From Williamsia soli (lineage in GTDB: Bacteria > Actinomycetota > Actinomycetes > Mycobacteriales > Mycobacteriaceae), in the NCBI RefSeq assembly GCF_017377795.1, contig NZ_JAFRDR010000003.1, positions 496,001 to 560,000 on the forward strand: DNA of 64,000 nt. Reading direction: 5' to 3'. This document shows positions 44,821-52,926 of this stretch, one piece after another. Each line of letters opens with the position of its first letter. Within the stretch, counting starts at the first letter, position 1. The notes beneath the pieces were generated by a model. It was not told where the DNA came from, did not search any database, and worked only from the letters and a program-made list of their open reading frames with translations. The position numbers and the translations under genes were made by a program.

Positions 44821-46458
44821 ATGACCACAGGATCCAGCTCCCCGGTAGACCGTCCCGTCATCGCTCAATCATGGCGACGGTCGCAGATGAGCGGACTGCA
44901 TCCGGAGGATTCGCCGGATGTACGGCCGGTGTCGATCTCCGCCCGCGACCATCCGCTGCTCCGGGCTGCGAACCCGGTACTCGATGAGGTCGCCCATCAG
45001 CTCGCCGATTCCGACACCGCGATCCTTCTCGTGGACTCCGATGCACGGCTCGTGTCCCGAACCTTCGGTGGCGTCCGCGTCGAGCGGGTGATGGAGTCCG
45101 TCGGCGCGGTCAGCGGAGTCGGGTTCGCCGAGGACGCGATGGGCACCACCGCGCTGGGCACTCCGCTGGAGATCCGGGGTGGCATCACGATCAACGCGTC
45201 CGAGCACTTTCTCGATCAGTTCAAGGCGATCAGCTGCTACGGGCGGCCCATCCTGCATCCGGTGTCGCGGCGCCTCGAGGGCATCATCTGCATGAGCAAC
45301 CTCGAGCAGACCGTCAACCCGTTGTTCGCGCCCTTCGTCGACCGGATCGCCGGCGACATCGAGCAGAGGTTGCTCGACAACTCACGTGCCCGCCAGCTCG
45401 CGGTGGTCGAGGCTTTCCAGCGGGTCGCCCCGAGACGCGACGTCGCGGTGGTGGCGATCGGCGACGACCTGCTGCTCACCAATGCCCTGGCCGCCGACAT
45501 CCTGGCGTCCGCCGACTTCGGAACGCTCCGGGCCGTCGCCGCCGACCTCGACTCGCGCGAACGTAGCACCACGATGACGCTGTCCTCGGGCAACGCGGTG
45601 GACCTGCTCGCGAACCCGGTCCCCGGCAGCGCCGGTGGCGCCCTGTTCCGGATTCGGCCGAGCGAGTTCTCACGTGTGGTCGTGCCGCGCAAGCAACCCT
45701 CCTCTGACCCGGTCGCACCCGTTGCGTCGCACACCGGCTGGACCCACGCCGCGATCACGGGGGAACCGGGTACCGGACGCACGAGCGCCGCGACCGACCT
45801 GATGGGCGCACGATCCGCGCGGGTCATCGACGCGGCCGGGTTCCTCGGCACCCGCAGCGCCAGCGACCTCGGGACGGCGTTGGGCGCCGACGACGCTGTC
45901 GTGGTCGAGAACGTGCATCTGCTCGATCCCGTGGGCCTCAACGCGCTACGGGCCGCCATCCTGGCCGGGGCGGGCCCGATCGTGCTGACCGCTCCCCCCA
46001 TCGCCGAGTTGAGCAGTCCGGTGGCTGCCCTGATTTCCCTGTGCCCCAAACGAATAGACCTCGCTCCCCTACGCAGGCGCAGTACCGAGATCCCGGCACT
46101 CGCGGGCCAGGTGCTCAGCCGGGTCGCGCCGCAGGCCCGACTCGGCGCCGCCGCCGGAGAGGCCTTGCTGGCGTGCGATTGGCCCGGCAATCTCACCGAG
46201 CTGACGATGGTGCTGCGAACAGCCGCCGACGAGGCGGGCCGACGCGGGGACACGACCATCACCGTCGCCGATCTGCCGAGTCAGTACCAGACGACAGCAC
46301 GCGCGCACCGGCTGTCCGGACGCGATCGGGCCGAACGCGCGGCCATCGTGGACGCAATGAGTGCCTGTGCAGGCAACAAGGTGCACGCAGCGAAGATGCT
46401 CGGCATCAGCCGCAGCACGCTGTACACCCGGATCCGGGCCCTCGGCATCGACCACTGA
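44821..46458 (+). CDS. GAF/Fis-type regulator with degenerate AAA+ domain (AcoR/MimR-like)
   Basis: 545 residues. The N terminus (RPVIAQSWRRSQMSGLHPE) and a GAF-like sensor region resemble AcoR-type activators. The central domain is a shortened AAA+ remnant: the Walker A is GEPGTGRTS with Arg in place of Lys, the Walker B reads VVVENVHLL, and no GAFTGA sigma-54 loop exists. A Fis HTH ends the protein (NKVHAAKMLGISRSTLYTRIRAL). It probably activates through the normal sigma factor. ATG 44821 leaves a short promoter gap; longer starts would abut the SulP gene. The aldehyde and alcohol dehydrogenase genes downstream are likely targets. Confidence 0.83.
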   Translation: MTTGSSSPVDRPVIAQSWRRSQMSGLHPEDSPDVRPVSISARDHPLLRAANPVLDEVAHQLADSDTAILLVDSDARLVSRTFGGVRVERVMESVGAVSGVGFAEDAMGTTALGTPLEIRGGITINASEHFLDQFKAISCYGRPILHPVSRRLEGIICMSNLEQTVNPLFAPFVDRIAGDIEQRLLDNSRARQLAVVEAFQRVAPRRDVAVVAIGDDLLLTNALAADILASADFGTLRAVAADLDSRERSTTMTLSSGNAVDLLANPVPGSAGGALFRIRPSEFSRVVVPRKQPSSDPVAPVASHTGWTHAAITGEPGTGRTSAATDLMGARSARVIDAAGFLGTRSASDLGTALGADDAVVVENVHLLDPVGLNALRAAILAGAGPIVLTAPPIAELSSPVAALISLCPKRIDLAPLRRRSTEIPALAGQVLSRVAPQARLGAAAGEALLACDWPGNLTELTMVLRTAADEAGRRGDTTITVADLPSQYQTTARAHRLSGRDRAERAAIVDAMSACAGNKVHAAKMLGISRSTLYTRIRALGIDH

Positions 46459-46466
46459 CCCGGTCT

Positions 46467-46517
46467 TGGTGGGTTCTGGCGACCGTTTCCCCAGGTCGCG
46501 CTCACCAGAACCCACCA
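46467..46517 (+). terminator. Hairpin after the Fis-type regulator gene
   Basis: TGGTGGGTTCTGG (46467-46479) pairs perfectly with CCAGAACCCACCA (46505-46517), with GCGACC/GGTCGC paired inside. It starts 8 bases after the stop codon. No clear U tract. Confidence 0.75.
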
Positions 46518-46525
46518 CTTCCGGG

Positions 46526-46610
46526 TGTCCGGAGACGAAGCGAAGCGGAGCTCGACCGAAGTGTCCGGAGACGAAGCGAAGCGGAGCTCGACCGAAGTGT
46601 CCGGAGACGA
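46526..46610. repeat. 36-base tandem repeat, 2.3 copies
   Basis: Units at 46526-46561 and 46562-46597 are identical, beginning TGTCCGGAGACGAAGCGA and ending GGAGCTCGACCGAAG; a partial third follows. The core GACGAAGCGAAGCGG is shared with 7748-7866. It lies just after the regulator's terminator hairpin and before the promoter of the aldehyde dehydrogenase gene. Confidence 0.9.
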
Positions 46611-46665
46611 CGCGGTGTACAAATTCCGGACAGTTACGCATCACACTTCGTTGGCACTATGACGG

Positions 46666-46685
46666 CAGTCACATATTCATGACTG
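46666..46685 (+). promoter_or_regulatory. Inverted repeat before the aldehyde dehydrogenase gene
   Basis: CAGTCA-N8-TGACTG, 25 bases before the ATG at 46710, in the only AT-richer stretch of the gap. It is a candidate site for the upstream Fis-type regulator or the promoter region itself. Not matched to a known consensus. Confidence 0.45.
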
Positions 46686-46709
46686 TGCATGCTCAACGAG
46701 GAGATGTGA

Positions 46710-48206
46710 ATGACCGCCATTGCCGAACCCCGATTGACCTCACGGGTCAGGGACTTCGTTTCGACCGAACGCAGGATGCTGATCGGTGGTGAATGGGTCG
46801 CTGCCGCGTCCGGCAAGACCTTCACCACTTACGATCCGGCCACCACCGCCCCCATCACCGATGTCGCCCACGGCGACGCGTCCGATGTCGACCGCGCGGT
46901 CCGCGCTGCTCGCAAGGCGTTCAACGACGGCCACTGGGCCCGGATGAAGCCCAACGAGCGTGAGCGTCTGCTGTGGCGCGTCGGCGACATCCTGTCCGAA
47001 CGCGCCGAGGAGTTCGGCCAGCTCGAAGCCCTCGACAACGGCAAGTCCGCCGGTATCGCCGCCGCCGTCGACACCCAGTGGTCGGCCGACATCTTCCGTT
47101 ACAACGCCGGACTCGCGACCAAGATCTTCGGTTCCACCGTCAACGTGTCGATGCCGTTCGTCCCCGGCGGTGAGTTCCACGCCTACACCCTGCGCGACCC
47201 TGTGGGTGTCTGCGGACTCATCGTGCCGTGGAACTTCCCGCTGCTGATGGCCTCGTTCAAGCTGGCCCCCGCACTGGCCGCCGGCAACACCGTCATCCTC
47301 AAGCCGGCCGAGCAGACCCCTCTCACCGCGCTGCTCCTCGGTGAGGTCTTCGAAGAAGCAGGCTTCCCGCCCGGAGTGGTCAACATCGTCACCGGATTCG
47401 GCGACGCCGGCGCAGCCCTGTCCGCACATCCCGACGTCGACAAGATCGCGTTCACCGGCTCGACCGAGGTGGGCAAGAAGATCGTCGCCGCCGCGCAGGG
47501 CAACCTGAAGAAGGTCTCTCTCGAACTCGGCGGCAAGAGCCCCAACATCGTGTTTGCCGACGCCGACTTCGAGCAAGCAGTCGCCGGCTCGGTGGCCGCG
47601 TGGATGTTCAATCACGGTCAATGCTGTGTCGCCGGCACCCGGCTGTTCGTCGAACGCCCCATTTTCGACGACTTCACCGCGGCGGTTGCCGAGGCCGCCT
47701 CGAAGGCAAAGATCGGTCCCGGGCTCGACCCCACCACCGAGCTCGGACCGCTGATCTCCCAGGAGCAGTTCGACAAGGTAAGCGGCTACCTGGCCCAGGG
47801 CCTAGCCGACGGCGCCCGCGCGCTGACCGGTGGAAAGCGTTGGGGCACCGATGGTTACTTCATCGAACCGACCGTGTTCGTCGACGTCGAACCGAGCTTT
47901 TCGATCGTCGAGGAAGAGATCTTCGGACCGGTCGTGGCGGCCATGCCGTTCGACGGCGACGACGTCGTCTCGGCCGCGAACAACTCGATCTACGGCCTGG
48001 CGGCAGGGATCTGGACCAAGGATCTGTCCAAGGCGCACAAAACCGCCCGCCGGATCAAGGCCGGTTCGGTGTGGGTCAACCAATACAACGGTTTCGACAC
48101 CGCCATGCCGTTCGGCGGCTACAAGCAGTCGGGTTGGGGACGCGAGCTCGGCAGCTCGGCGATCGATCTGTACACGGAAACCAAGTCCGTCAACATCGCA
48201 CTCTGA
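46710..48206 (+). CDS. NAD-dependent aldehyde dehydrogenase
   Basis: 498-residue class 1/2-type aldehyde dehydrogenase. VPWNFPLLMASFKLAPALAAGNT near residue 171, the general base Glu in SLELGGKSPN near residue 270, the catalytic Cys in NHGQCCVAGTR near residue 305, and EEEIFGPVVAAMPFD near residue 405 are all present. ATG with AGGAG 7 bases upstream. It lies 27 bases before the NDMA-type alcohol dehydrogenase gene, so the pair should oxidise an alcohol to the acid. Chain length cannot be read. Confidence 0.92.
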   Translation: MTAIAEPRLTSRVRDFVSTERRMLIGGEWVAAASGKTFTTYDPATTAPITDVAHGDASDVDRAVRAARKAFNDGHWARMKPNERERLLWRVGDILSERAEEFGQLEALDNGKSAGIAAAVDTQWSADIFRYNAGLATKIFGSTVNVSMPFVPGGEFHAYTLRDPVGVCGLIVPWNFPLLMASFKLAPALAAGNTVILKPAEQTPLTALLLGEVFEEAGFPPGVVNIVTGFGDAGAALSAHPDVDKIAFTGSTEVGKKIVAAAQGNLKKVSLELGGKSPNIVFADADFEQAVAGSVAAWMFNHGQCCVAGTRLFVERPIFDDFTAAVAEAASKAKIGPGLDPTTELGPLISQEQFDKVSGYLAQGLADGARALTGGKRWGTDGYFIEPTVFVDVEPSFSIVEEEIFGPVVAAMPFDGDDVVSAANNSIYGLAAGIWTKDLSKAHKTARRIKAGSVWVNQYNGFDTAMPFGGYKQSGWGRELGSSAIDLYTETKSVNIAL

Positions 48207-48233
48207 CAATCGAACTCACGAGAGGGAAATCAC

Positions 48234-49346
48234 ATGAAGACCAAAGCAGCAGTACTCCTCGAAGCAGGTAGACCGTTCGAGATCATGGAACTCGAACTCG
48301 ACGGGCCCGGCCCCGGCGAGGTCCTCATCAAGTACACCGCAGCCGGCCTCTGTCATTCCGACCTGCACCTGACCGACGGTGATCTTCCACCCCGCTACCC
48401 CATCGTGGGCGGACACGAGGGCTCGGGCATCATCGAAGAAGTGGGCCCCGGCGTCACCAAGGTCAATCCCGGCGACCATGTGGTGTGCAGCTTCATCCCG
48501 AACTGTGGCACCTGCCGTTACTGCTCGACCGGCCGCCAGAACCTCTGCGACATGGGCGCAACGATCCTCGAGGGCTCCATGCCCGACGGTTCCTTCCGAT
48601 TCCACGGTGACGGTAAAGATTTCGGCGCCATGTGCATGCTCGGAACCTTCGCCGAACGCGCCACCATCTCACAGCACTCCGTGGTCAAGGTCGATGACTG
48701 GCTGCCCCTCGAGACCGCGGTACTCGTCGGCTGCGGCGTTCCGTCCGGCTGGGGCACGGCAGTGAACGCGGGCAACCTGCGCAACGGTGACACCGCGGTC
48801 ATCTATGGCATCGGTGGCCTGGGCATCAACGCCGTTCAGGGTGCCGTCGGCGCGGGCTGCAAGTACGTCGTCGTCGTCGACCCGGTGGCCCTCAAGCGCG
48901 AGACCGCGCTCAAGTTCGGTGCGACACATGCCTTCGCCGACGCAGCCAGTGCTGCCGAGAAGGTCAACGAACTGACCTGGGGCCAGGGTGCAGACGCTGC
49001 CCTGATCCTCGTCGGTACGGTCGACCAGGAAGTCGTTTCGGCGGCAACCGCTGTCATCGGCAAGGGCGGCACGGTCGTCATCACCGGTCTCGCCGACCCC
49101 ACCAAGCTGACAGTGCAGGTCTCGGGCACCGATCTCACGCTGAATCAGAAGACGATCAAGGGCAGCCTGTTCGGATCGATGAACCCCCAGTACGACATCG
49201 TCAAACTCCTTCGGCTGTACGACGCCGGGCAGTTGAAGCTCGATGAGCTGATCACGAAGACCTACAGTCTCGAGGAAGTCAACGAGGGATACCAGGATCT
49301 GCGCGACGGCAAGAACATTCGGGGTGTGATCCACCACGCGGGCTAG
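48234..49346 (+). CDS. NDMA-dependent (mycofactocin-type) zinc alcohol dehydrogenase
   Basis: Medium-chain zinc alcohol dehydrogenase of 370 residues. Catalytic zinc ligands are in AGLCHSDLHL, GGHEGSGIIEEVGP and VGCGVPSGWGTAVNAG; structural zinc cysteines are in FIPNCGTCRYCSTGRQNLCD near residues 88-102; NAD fold IYGIGGLGINAVQGA near residue 184. The DMGATILEGSMPDGSFRFHGDG insert marks the NDMA-dependent group, whose NADH is not released and which needs mycofactocin in vivo. It is thus a likely user of the cofactor made 35 kb away. GAGAGGGAAA precedes the ATG. Confidence 0.9.
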   Translation: MKTKAAVLLEAGRPFEIMELELDGPGPGEVLIKYTAAGLCHSDLHLTDGDLPPRYPIVGGHEGSGIIEEVGPGVTKVNPGDHVVCSFIPNCGTCRYCSTGRQNLCDMGATILEGSMPDGSFRFHGDGKDFGAMCMLGTFAERATISQHSVVKVDDWLPLETAVLVGCGVPSGWGTAVNAGNLRNGDTAVIYGIGGLGINAVQGAVGAGCKYVVVVDPVALKRETALKFGATHAFADAASAAEKVNELTWGQGADAALILVGTVDQEVVSAATAVIGKGGTVVITGLADPTKLTVQVSGTDLTLNQKTIKGSLFGSMNPQYDIVKLLRLYDAGQLKLDELITKTYSLEEVNEGYQDLRDGKNIRGVIHHAG

Positions 49347-49365
49347 TTCCGCGGCACCCGGATAA

Positions 49366-49408
49366 GGCAAGGCCCGCACCGTCCCCCCTCGCGGTGCGGG
49401 CCTTTGCC
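49366..49408 (+). terminator. Intrinsic terminator after the alcohol dehydrogenase gene
   Basis: GGCCCGCACCG pairs with CGGTGCGGGCC around TCCCCCCTCG, extended by GGCAA/TTTGCC. It begins 20 bases after the stop. The T run is short and part of the stem. Confidence 0.85.
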
Positions 49409-49420
49409 ATGCCCCCACCC

Positions 49421-49478
49421 GCCGACCGTGCCCTTCCAGACGCCGACCGTGCCCTTCCAGACGCCGACCGTGCCCTTA
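49421..49478. repeat. 21-base tandem repeat array A (2.8 copies)
   Basis: Units of 21 bases, GCCGACCGTGCCCTTCC plus AGAC, begin at 49421, 49442 and 49463. The reverse complement of the same unit, with one base changed, forms array B at 50416-50538. The two arrays flank the broken DUF559 gene in opposite orientations. Confidence 0.92.
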
Positions 49479-49494
49479 GCGGCGACGACCGCGC

Positions 49495-50340
49495 TCATTC
49501 TCGATACCCTCTGTCCCACAGATGCTTTCGCATCTCGCTCACTACTTCCTGCGGATCGTTGCGAAGTTGCTCGGCACGAACACGAACGGTTACCCACCCC
49601 AGGCTTGCGGTCTTCGCGTCGCGAGCCTTGTCGCGAAGACGTTGCTGCTCGGTAGAGTGGAACTCTTCACCGTCATACTCGACTCCGATGCGATACTTTC
49701 GATACCCGCGGTCGAAGCGAGCGAACTCGTGGCCGCTCTGGTCGTACAGAGAAATCTGCGTTTCCGGTTTGGGCAGCTCGCCTCTAACGATCAGCAGTCG
49801 CAACCAACTCTCCGGTGGAGACTCAGAACTCGTATCGATGTGAGGAATCAGTCCACGAATCTGGCAGACCCCGCGCGTCGCCGGATGTGCGCGGATGTAC
49901 GCCCACAGGTCAGACGTGTTGAGGCCGGTTACCTTCAGCAGGTCATCGAGATGGCCCAGGGCCCTCCATTCAGGGGGCCTTCGACCTAAATCGTAAGCGG
50001 TCCGCACCACTGACAAGACCGGGATACCCTCGACAGTCGTCACATCACCCGGATCCAGATCTGCGCGCACCACCTTGATTCCGCCACGATTTCGCCCCTG
50101 CCCGGTGGCCGGCCGACAAACCTCGACCTCGAACTCGTCGTCGAACTACGCGATGCCATGCAAGATGGCGGCTGACAGACCGCTGATGACAGCACCGGGT
50201 CCAGCCCGCTTCAGTGCACTACGCATCTGCCAGGCCGGGTCGACCTCCGCGTCCAACGGGACGTGCACACCGCGGTACAGCCGACGCGACGCAGCCCGTG
50301 ATCGGGCCGCTCCCCAGAGTGTTGGGCCATCCGATTCAAT
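49495..50340 (-). pseudogene. DUF559 endonuclease-like gene broken by an amber codon
   Basis: The 3' part (49495-50076) encodes the DUF559/Vsr-like fold: PPESWLRLLIVRGELPKPETQ, FDRGYRKYRIGVEYDGEEFHSTEQQRLRD and GWVTVRVRAEQL. The same frame continues upstream through FDDEFEVEVCRP to a TAG at 50146-50148, then on through GAVISGLSAAILHGIA and RLYRGVHVPLDAEVDPAWQMR, the normal N-terminal domain of these proteins. One nonsense codon therefore interrupts a gene of about 280 codons. No clear start codon is visible upstream. A short product from GTG 50073 or 50076 is possible. These proteins are sometimes linked to AbiEi-type antitoxins. Confidence 0.68.
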
Positions 50341-50415
50341 GCAATAAACGACGTTGAATGAGCCTGACCGGTTCCATCCGCTGCAAAAAGCAGCAGCCCA
50401 CTCAACTACCCAACA

Positions 50416-50538
50416 GCACGGTCGGCGTCAGGAAGGGCACGGTCGGCGTCAGGAAGGGCACGATCGGCGTCAGGAAGGGCACGATCGACGTCCGAAAGAG
50501 CACGATCAGCGTCAGGAAGGGCACGGTCGGCGTCAGGA
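50416..50538. repeat. 21-base tandem repeat array B (5.9 copies)
   Basis: Units GCACGGTCGGCGTCAGGA plus AGG start at 50416, 50437, 50458, 50479, 50500 and 50521. Units 3-5 carry a few substitutions (CGATCGAC, CGAAAGA). The sixth runs into the 3' end of the crotonase gene and supplies its stop codon (TGA at 50533-50535). It is inverted relative to array A. Confidence 0.92.
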
Positions 50539-51330
50539 CTTGCGCTTGGCGGCGAGCTCCTCAGTGCGCTTGCGGACCACTTCGGTCTGCTCGGGCGAAC
50601 CGATCAATTCGCGGATCGCGACCTGTTCGGCGTCGAAACCGTCGGCGAGCGTCGCCCGCCCGGCCAGATCCAGCAGATGCTTGGCGTGAACGAGCGCATT
50701 GCGCGAGTTCCCCGCGATCTCAGTCGCCAGGGCCGTCGCGGCGGCCAGCGGATCGTCGTCGACGCGGGTCACCAAACCCAGCGCGGCAGCGTCGGTTCCG
50801 CTGAGCCGGCGGCCTGTGAAGACCAGCTCCTTGGCGACGTCTCGCCCCACGAGTTCGGGCAGCAACTGGGTGCCCGTCATATCCGGTATCAGACCCCACA
50901 CGATTTCCATCACCGACAATTTCGTATCGGGCGCCGCGATTCTGATGTCCGCACCGAGGGCCACCTGCAGGCCGCCACCGAATGCGACGCCGTGCAGCGC
51001 GGCGATCACGGGGACCGGTACCAACGACCAGATGTGCGCCGCCTGTTGCCCGAGCGCCTTCGCCGCGCCGATGCGCTCGGTCTCCACGACGAGGTCATCG
51101 ACGCCACCTGCCATTTTGGCGAACTGTCCCGTATCGAGGCCGGCACAGAATGCGCGACCCTCGCCCGCGATGACCACGGCGGACACATCGATCCGGTCGA
51201 TCAAGCTCGACCCCACCGACACGAGCGCCTCGAACATCGCCGGGTCGAGGGCATTCATCTTCTCGGGGCGGCTGAGGCGAACCTGCGCCACACCGTCTTG
51301 AACATCGCACGTCACCCGGTTGGTAGTCAC
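50533..51330 (-). CDS. Enoyl-CoA hydratase/isomerase-family (crotonase) protein
   Basis: 265-residue crotonase fold protein. RVTCDVQDGVAQVRLSRPEKMNAL opens it, the oxyanion blocks are GRAFCAGLDTGQFAK near residue 60 and HGVAFGGGLQVALGADIRIAAPD near residue 114, followed by MEIVWGLIPDMTGTQLLPELVG. The usual second Glu position is occupied by Asp in IPDMTGT, so activity may be isomerase or another crotonase reaction. The C-terminal EELAAKRKS is charged and its stop codon sits inside a repeat unit. Not obviously in an operon. Confidence 0.84.
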   Translation of the reverse strand: MTTNRVTCDVQDGVAQVRLSRPEKMNALDPAMFEALVSVGSSLIDRIDVSAVVIAGEGRAFCAGLDTGQFAKMAGGVDDLVVETERIGAAKALGQQAAHIWSLVPVPVIAALHGVAFGGGLQVALGADIRIAAPDTKLSVMEIVWGLIPDMTGTQLLPELVGRDVAKELVFTGRRLSGTDAAALGLVTRVDDDPLAAATALATEIAGNSRNALVHAKHLLDLAGRATLADGFDAEQVAIRELIGSPEQTEVVRKRTEELAAKRKS

Positions 51331-51455
51331 ACCAGACTTCCTATCAGAAACGGTCAGAGATCACCGCCTGCAGCGGCGGGCGACGCTGTGTCGGCGGCCC
51401 TGGGCGCCATTTCGCGTGACACGAAGTCCTCGAGGTCGATGAGCTGGCCTGATTC

Positions 51456-51800
51456 TCAGACGTCGGTTCCCTCGGATGCAGACGTCTCCGCCTGCGCCTT
51501 GATGTCGGCCAATCGGCGGTCCCAGCCCGCTGCGATGGTGTCGAGTTCCCGGCCGATGCGACTCAGGCGTGCACCAACAGCCGAGAAGCGCACCTCGCGA
51601 CCAGCCTTCTCAGCTGACACGAGACCGGTTTCTTCCAGCACCGCAAGGTGTTTGGCAATCGCCTGCCGAGACACCGGGAACTCAGCCGCCAGCGCGGACG
51701 CCGACGCCGACGATCGACCCAGCCGAACCAGGAGGTTCCAGCGCGTGTCGTCGGCGAGGGCCGCAAAGACCGCGGGCAGGGTCTCCTCAGCTCCGGACAT
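51456..51800 (-). CDS. ArsR-family winged-helix regulator
   Basis: 114 residues: LPAVFAALADDTRWNLLVRLG, then the recognition helix region FPVSRQAIAKHLAVLEETGLVSAEKAGREVRFSAV. No metal-binding cysteines are present, so it belongs to the SRPBCC-linked, non-metal ArsR group. ATG 51800 overlaps the end of the SRPBCC gene by 14 bases. It probably represses its own operon through the paired sites at 52275-52328. Confidence 0.87.
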   Translation of the reverse strand: MSGAEETLPAVFAALADDTRWNLLVRLGRSSASASALAAEFPVSRQAIAKHLAVLEETGLVSAEKAGREVRFSAVGARLSRIGRELDTIAAGWDRRLADIKAQAETSASEGTDV

Positions 51801-52245
51801 CGACCTGAACATCTTCGAGATGATCCTTGGCGACTCCGAGTTCGATGGTCCAGCCCTCGGTGTTGTCGTCGAACTTCCTGCGCCGCTCGGCCGCATCGCC
51901 GGGCAACGACGCAAATCCGCTCTCGACGACTTTGAGAACCACAGAGTCCGAGCCTGTTTCATCGATCCAGAACTCGACCAGGGTGGACGGTCCATCAACC
52001 TCTGCCGAATCGGCAATCCACCGAAATGCCGCATATCTCGGCGGGTCGAGCGTCACCGTCCGGATTGCGAAGGCGCCGTGGACCGGATCGTGGACGATGT
52101 CCACATCACCGGACCGCTCGATCCGATGGTCTCTGATGGCTTTGTCATTGATGTACCACCCGGGTTCGCTGATCAACGACCAGACGCGGTCGGCAGCGGC
52201 GGCGATGTCGATCTGCTTCTCGATGCGGTCGAATTCGTCGGTCAT
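51787..52245 (-). CDS. SRPBCC (AHSA1-like) domain protein
   Basis: 152 residues with the START-like fold: IEKQIDIAAAADRVWSLISEPGWYI at the N terminus and the C-terminal helix RRRKFDDNTEGWTIELGVAKDHLED. Such proteins bind hydrophobic ligands, and the pairing with an ArsR regulator is common, but the ligand is unknown. I set the start at ATG 52245 (MTDEFDRI) with GGAGG upstream; the longer frame reads through the operator repeats. Confidence 0.85.
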   Translation of the reverse strand: MTDEFDRIEKQIDIAAAADRVWSLISEPGWYINDKAIRDHRIERSGDVDIVHDPVHGAFAIRTVTLDPPRYAAFRWIADSAEVDGPSTLVEFWIDETGSDSVVLKVVESGFASLPGDAAERRRKFDDNTEGWTIELGVAKDHLEDVQVDVRS

Positions 52246-52274
52246 GATGTCCTCCAGTTCGCGAATTGGCGACT

Positions 52275-52328
52275 TGCAACCCCAGGATTGCACATTCCCG
52301 ATATGACCCGCAACCCCACGGTTGCACA
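52275..52328 (-). promoter_or_regulatory. Paired ArsR-type operators before the SRPBCC-ArsR operon
   Basis: Two 20-base direct repeats 34 bases apart: TGCAACCCCAGGATTGCACA (52275-52294) and CGCAACCCCACGGTTGCACA (52309-52328). Each contains a palindrome of the form GCAACC-N4-GGTTGC, perfect in the second copy. They lie 30 bases upstream of the operon's first ATG and just after the TetR stop. Confidence 0.75.
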
Positions 52329-52332
52329 AAAT

Positions 52333-52926
52333 TCAGCGGAGCGACGTCTGCAATTGCTCGGCCCACGCCGCGACCACCTGCTTACGACGAGCAGAGTCGT
52401 CGGAGAGAGTGTCTGCGAGTCCGAGTCCACGCGCGAAGTCCAGCGTCGCCTGGACAAGGCGGTGCACTCGGGGGTCACTGTCGTCGACGCCCAGCATGTG
52501 CACCGTCCGGCGATGAGCCGCGGCACCGAACCGACCCTCGAGCGGAAGGATCAGCTTCTTGAGTGCGTCGTCGGATGCTGCCGCGGACCAGACCTGCAGC
52601 GCCGCTTTGAACTCCGGCCCGGTGTAGAAATCGACAGCCGTCGCGACCGCGACCTCGATGCGTTCTCCGCCCGGCGGGAGCCGATCGGCCGCGTCGGTGG
52701 CGCGCATCGTCAGTGATTCGAACACGTGCTCCAGCGCTGCGGTGATCAGGTCTTCGCGCGTCGGGAAATGATGCTGTGCTGCGCCGCGAGAGACCCCGGC
52801 GCGGCCGGCGACGACCCCGACCGTGCACGCGGCCCAGCCGTCGACGGCCAGGACCTCGATGGTCGCGTCGAGCAGCCGTTGCCGTGTTGCCCGGCTGCGA
52901 TCTTGCTGTGGCACACGGGTGGTCAC
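52333..52926 (-). CDS. TetR-family regulator of the acyl-CoA carboxylase operon
   Basis: 197 residues. HTH CTVGVVAGRAGVSRGAAQHHFPTREDLI near residues 34-61, with a ligand domain rich in acidic residues. I used GTG 52926, whose GTGA overlaps the stop of the enoyl-CoA hydratase gene; an ATG at 52938 is the alternative. As last gene of the operon it likely represses from the palindrome at 62063-62078, with an acyl-CoA as inducer. Confidence 0.85.
   Translation of the reverse strand: MTTRVPQQDRSRATRQRLLDATIEVLAVDGWAACTVGVVAGRAGVSRGAAQHHFPTREDLITAALEHVFESLTMRATDAADRLPPGGERIEVAVATAVDFYTGPEFKAALQVWSAAASDDALKKLILPLEGRFGAAAHRRTVHMLGVDDSDPRVHRLVQATLDFARGLGLADTLSDDSARRKQVVAAWAEQLQTSLR

Noticed and set aside
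49421-50538. CRISPR array
   Set aside because: The 21-base units are directly tandem without unique spacers, and no cas genes are present.
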